Part shown: positions 5,795 to 7,107 of the stretch, one piece after another
How the letters are laid out: each line of letters starts with the position of its first letter
How positions within the stretch are numbered: position 1 is the stretch's first letter
Origin: Bacteroidales bacterium
Lineage (GTDB): Bacteria > Bacteroidota > Bacteroidia > Bacteroidales > Bacteroidaceae
NCBI GenBank assembly: GCA_004555055.1
Contig: SFJN01000132.1
Coordinates: 1 to 7,107 of the forward strand
DNA: 7,107 bases
Direction: 5' to 3'
Position numbers and translations under genes: made by a program
Notes under the pieces: model-generated
What the model saw: only the letters and a program-made list of their open reading frames with translations
Told to the model about the DNA's origin: nothing
Databases searched by the model: none

Positions 5795-6919
5795 ATGTTC
5801 AAAAAACTCCTCTTTTTCTCTGCCGTTTCTTTGGCATTCGCCGCTTGTAGCGATGACCATGCTGCCCTCACCGACGATACCGACCGTCCGGGCACAGGTA
5901 GTGCACTTCCCGAACGCCTCTATGTCCTTTGCGAAGGACTGATGGGTGCCAACCAGGCTTCCATCGACTACTACGATTTCTCCACCGGCAGTTACCTGCG
6001 CAATGCCTATGTAGAGGCAAATCCCAACGTGGTGCTTGAACTGGGCGACGTGGGCAACGACCTTCAATGCTATGGAGGCTCCATATGGGCGGTCATCAAC
6101 GGGAGCAACAAAGTGGAGGTAATGGATGCCTCTACACTCATCCGCCGCGGACAGGTGGACATTCCCAATTGCCGCTGTGTGGCCTTCGACGGCGGATATG
6201 CCTATGTGACATCCTATGCCGGCCCGGTCAACGATGCCGACGGCAGCCAGCGTGGCTATGTAGCCAAAGTGGATACTGCCACGCTGACAGTGGTCGACAC
6301 CCTCCACGTAGGACGTCAGCCAGAAGGATTGGCTGTAGCGGACGGCAAGCTCTACGTGGCAAATTCCGGAGGCTATTGTATGCCGGCCTACGAAAACACG
6401 CTGAGCGTCATCGACCTTGCCGATTTCAGACGCCGCACCACCCTCCCCGTGGCGGTGAACATGCAGCGTATCATCGTCGACAGACAGGGCATGCTATGGG
6501 TGAACGCTACGGGCAACTATGCCGACGTGGCACCCTCCCTCTGTCGGGTGGACCCGCAGTCCGGACAGGTTACCACGCTCGACATTCCGGTGGGAAGCAT
6601 GACCCTCCAGGGCGACTCACTCTATATCGTCAGCAACGAGTGGGACTTTGTCCTCAACCGCGGCATCCCGGCATCGGCAATAGTCGACGTCAGCCGTGGC
6701 GCGGTCGTCAGTCGTCAATTGGTGGATGCTACAGTATTGGAACAAATGGTTCCCTACAGCGTGGCAGTGCATCCCCGCACACACGAAATCTTCATCTCCG
6801 ATGCCGGCGACTATGTCTCGCCCGGGACGCTCTACTGCTTCGGCCGCGACGGCAGCCTGGCGTGGAAGGTCCGCACAGGACACATCCCCGGTCATCTGCT
6901 GCTGGTGGGGGAAGAATAG
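5795..6919 (+). CDS. btuG: BtuG-like surface lipoprotein, beta-propeller cobalamin-binding protein (DUF5074/YncE-like)
   Basis: A 374-residue lipoprotein. The signal peptide MFKKLLFFSAVSLAFAAC ends in the lipobox FAAC with Cys18 as the lipid anchor. The SDD that follows fits the acidic lipoprotein export signal that sends Bacteroidota lipoproteins to the outer cell surface. After a short acidic linker, residues about 40-372 show repeated blade-like segments typical of a YncE-type propeller, for example LGDVGNDLQ (83-91), IPNCRCVAFDGGYAYVTSYAG (123-143, shortened here to its key parts IPNC and YVTSYAG), QPEGLAVADGKLYVANSGG (175-193) and YSVAVHPRTHEIFISDAGDY (321-340). This layout matches BtuG, which in Bacteroides binds cobalamin extremely tightly and associates with BtuB. 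The neighbouring receptor and riboswitch support that role. The start at 5795 has an A-rich leader and no Shine-Dalgarno sequence. Co-transcription with btuB is likely but the 239-base gap is long. A generic surface propeller of another role is the main alternative. Confidence 0.88.
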   Translation: MFKKLLFFSAVSLAFAACSDDHAALTDDTDRPGTGSALPERLYVLCEGLMGANQASIDYYDFSTGSYLRNAYVEANPNVVLELGDVGNDLQCYGGSIWAVINGSNKVEVMDASTLIRRGQVDIPNCRCVAFDGGYAYVTSYAGPVNDADGSQRGYVAKVDTATLTVVDTLHVGRQPEGLAVADGKLYVANSGGYCMPAYENTLSVIDLADFRRRTTLPVAVNMQRIIVDRQGMLWVNATGNYADVAPSLCRVDPQSGQVTTLDIPVGSMTLQGDSLYIVSNEWDFVLNRGIPASAIVDVSRGAVVSRQLVDATVLEQMVPYSVAVHPRTHEIFISDAGDYVSPGTLYCFGRDGSLAWKVRTGHIPGHLLLVGEE

Positions 6920-6984
6920 CGCAAAAGACAAACGAAAATGCGTCACAAAAACGTCAGTAAATACAGGCAATTTCCTTACCCCCC

Positions 6985-7107
6985 CTAAGAAAAATACTGC
7001 AATTTTCCGGACGTTTTCCCCATGTGTTGTTGTAAGTGATTCAACGGCAACACATAAAACCTATTCTCCTCGGCTAAATCAGCAAAATCCGTATTCCATG
7101 CTTTCCA
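6985..7107 (-). CDS. C-terminal end of an unrecognised gene converging on btuG (partial)
   Basis: On the minus strand an open frame enters at 7107 and runs 40 codons to a TAG at 6987-6985. Its residues include LAEENRFYVLPLNHLQQ and end in GKLQYFS, a mixed composition that looks protein-like. It would converge on btuG with a 65-base spacer, an ordinary arrangement. Against it, 40 open codons can occur by chance and the stretch is more AT-rich than the other genes. I do not recognise a family. The inverted repeat ATGTGTTG/CAACACAT (7022-7029 with 7048-7055) falls inside this frame. No clear terminator is visible in 6920-6984. Confidence 0.42.
   Translation of the reverse strand, partial: WKAWNTDFADLAEENRFYVLPLNHLQQHMGKTSGKLQYFS

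Noticed and set aside
7022..7055. Inverted repeat ATGTGTTG/CAACACAT as a terminator or operator
   Set aside because: It has no following U tract and lies within the likely coding end of the converging gene.

Overview
The window looks like chromosomal DNA of a member of the Bacteroidales (Bacteroidota). Three things point there: a single polypeptide joining MurF to alanine racemase, promoter-like motifs of the Bacteroidota type (TAnnTTTG around -7) instead of sigma70 boxes and strong Shine-Dalgarno sites, and a BtuB-type TonB-dependent receptor followed by a BtuG-type surface lipoprotein. The coding DNA is clearly GC-rich while spacers and leaders are AT-rich. I do not assign a genus.

Layout from left to right. 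Positions 1-280 hold no gene I can support, but they carry two leftward -7-like promoter motifs that point out of the window. Positions 281-2821 (minus strand) encode the 846-residue MurF-Alr fusion, which supplies two cytoplasmic steps of peptidoglycan precursor synthesis. The divergent spacer 2822-3467 holds a likely promoter for murF-alr, a weaker candidate promoter for the rightward genes, and a large cobalamin riboswitch (about 3095-3343) with its expression platform (3344-3467). Positions 3468-5555 (plus) encode the outer-membrane receptor. Positions 5556-5794 are a long spacer with a stem-loop at the btuB stop codon and two copies of a repeat at 74-bp spacing. Positions 5795-6919 (plus) encode the BtuG-like lipoprotein. 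At the right edge an open frame on the minus strand (6985-7107) is probably the C-terminal end of a converging gene that I do not recognise.

How the parts fit: the riboswitch should shut down expression of the receptor, and perhaps of the lipoprotein, when intracellular cobalamin is sufficient. When B12 is scarce, the lipoprotein would capture cobalamin on the cell surface and pass it to the TonB-driven receptor. Neither inner-membrane transport genes (btuC, btuD, btuF) nor B12 enzymes are visible here, so this is a minimal two-gene outer-membrane uptake locus. The murF-alr gene is a divergent housekeeping neighbour with no evident link.

I did not find a wholly new system. The parts most worth a second look are the riboswitch, which has an unusually large P5 insertion, a possible long-range pairing and competing hairpins before the start codon, and the duplicated repeat separating two genes that would be expected to be co-expressed.
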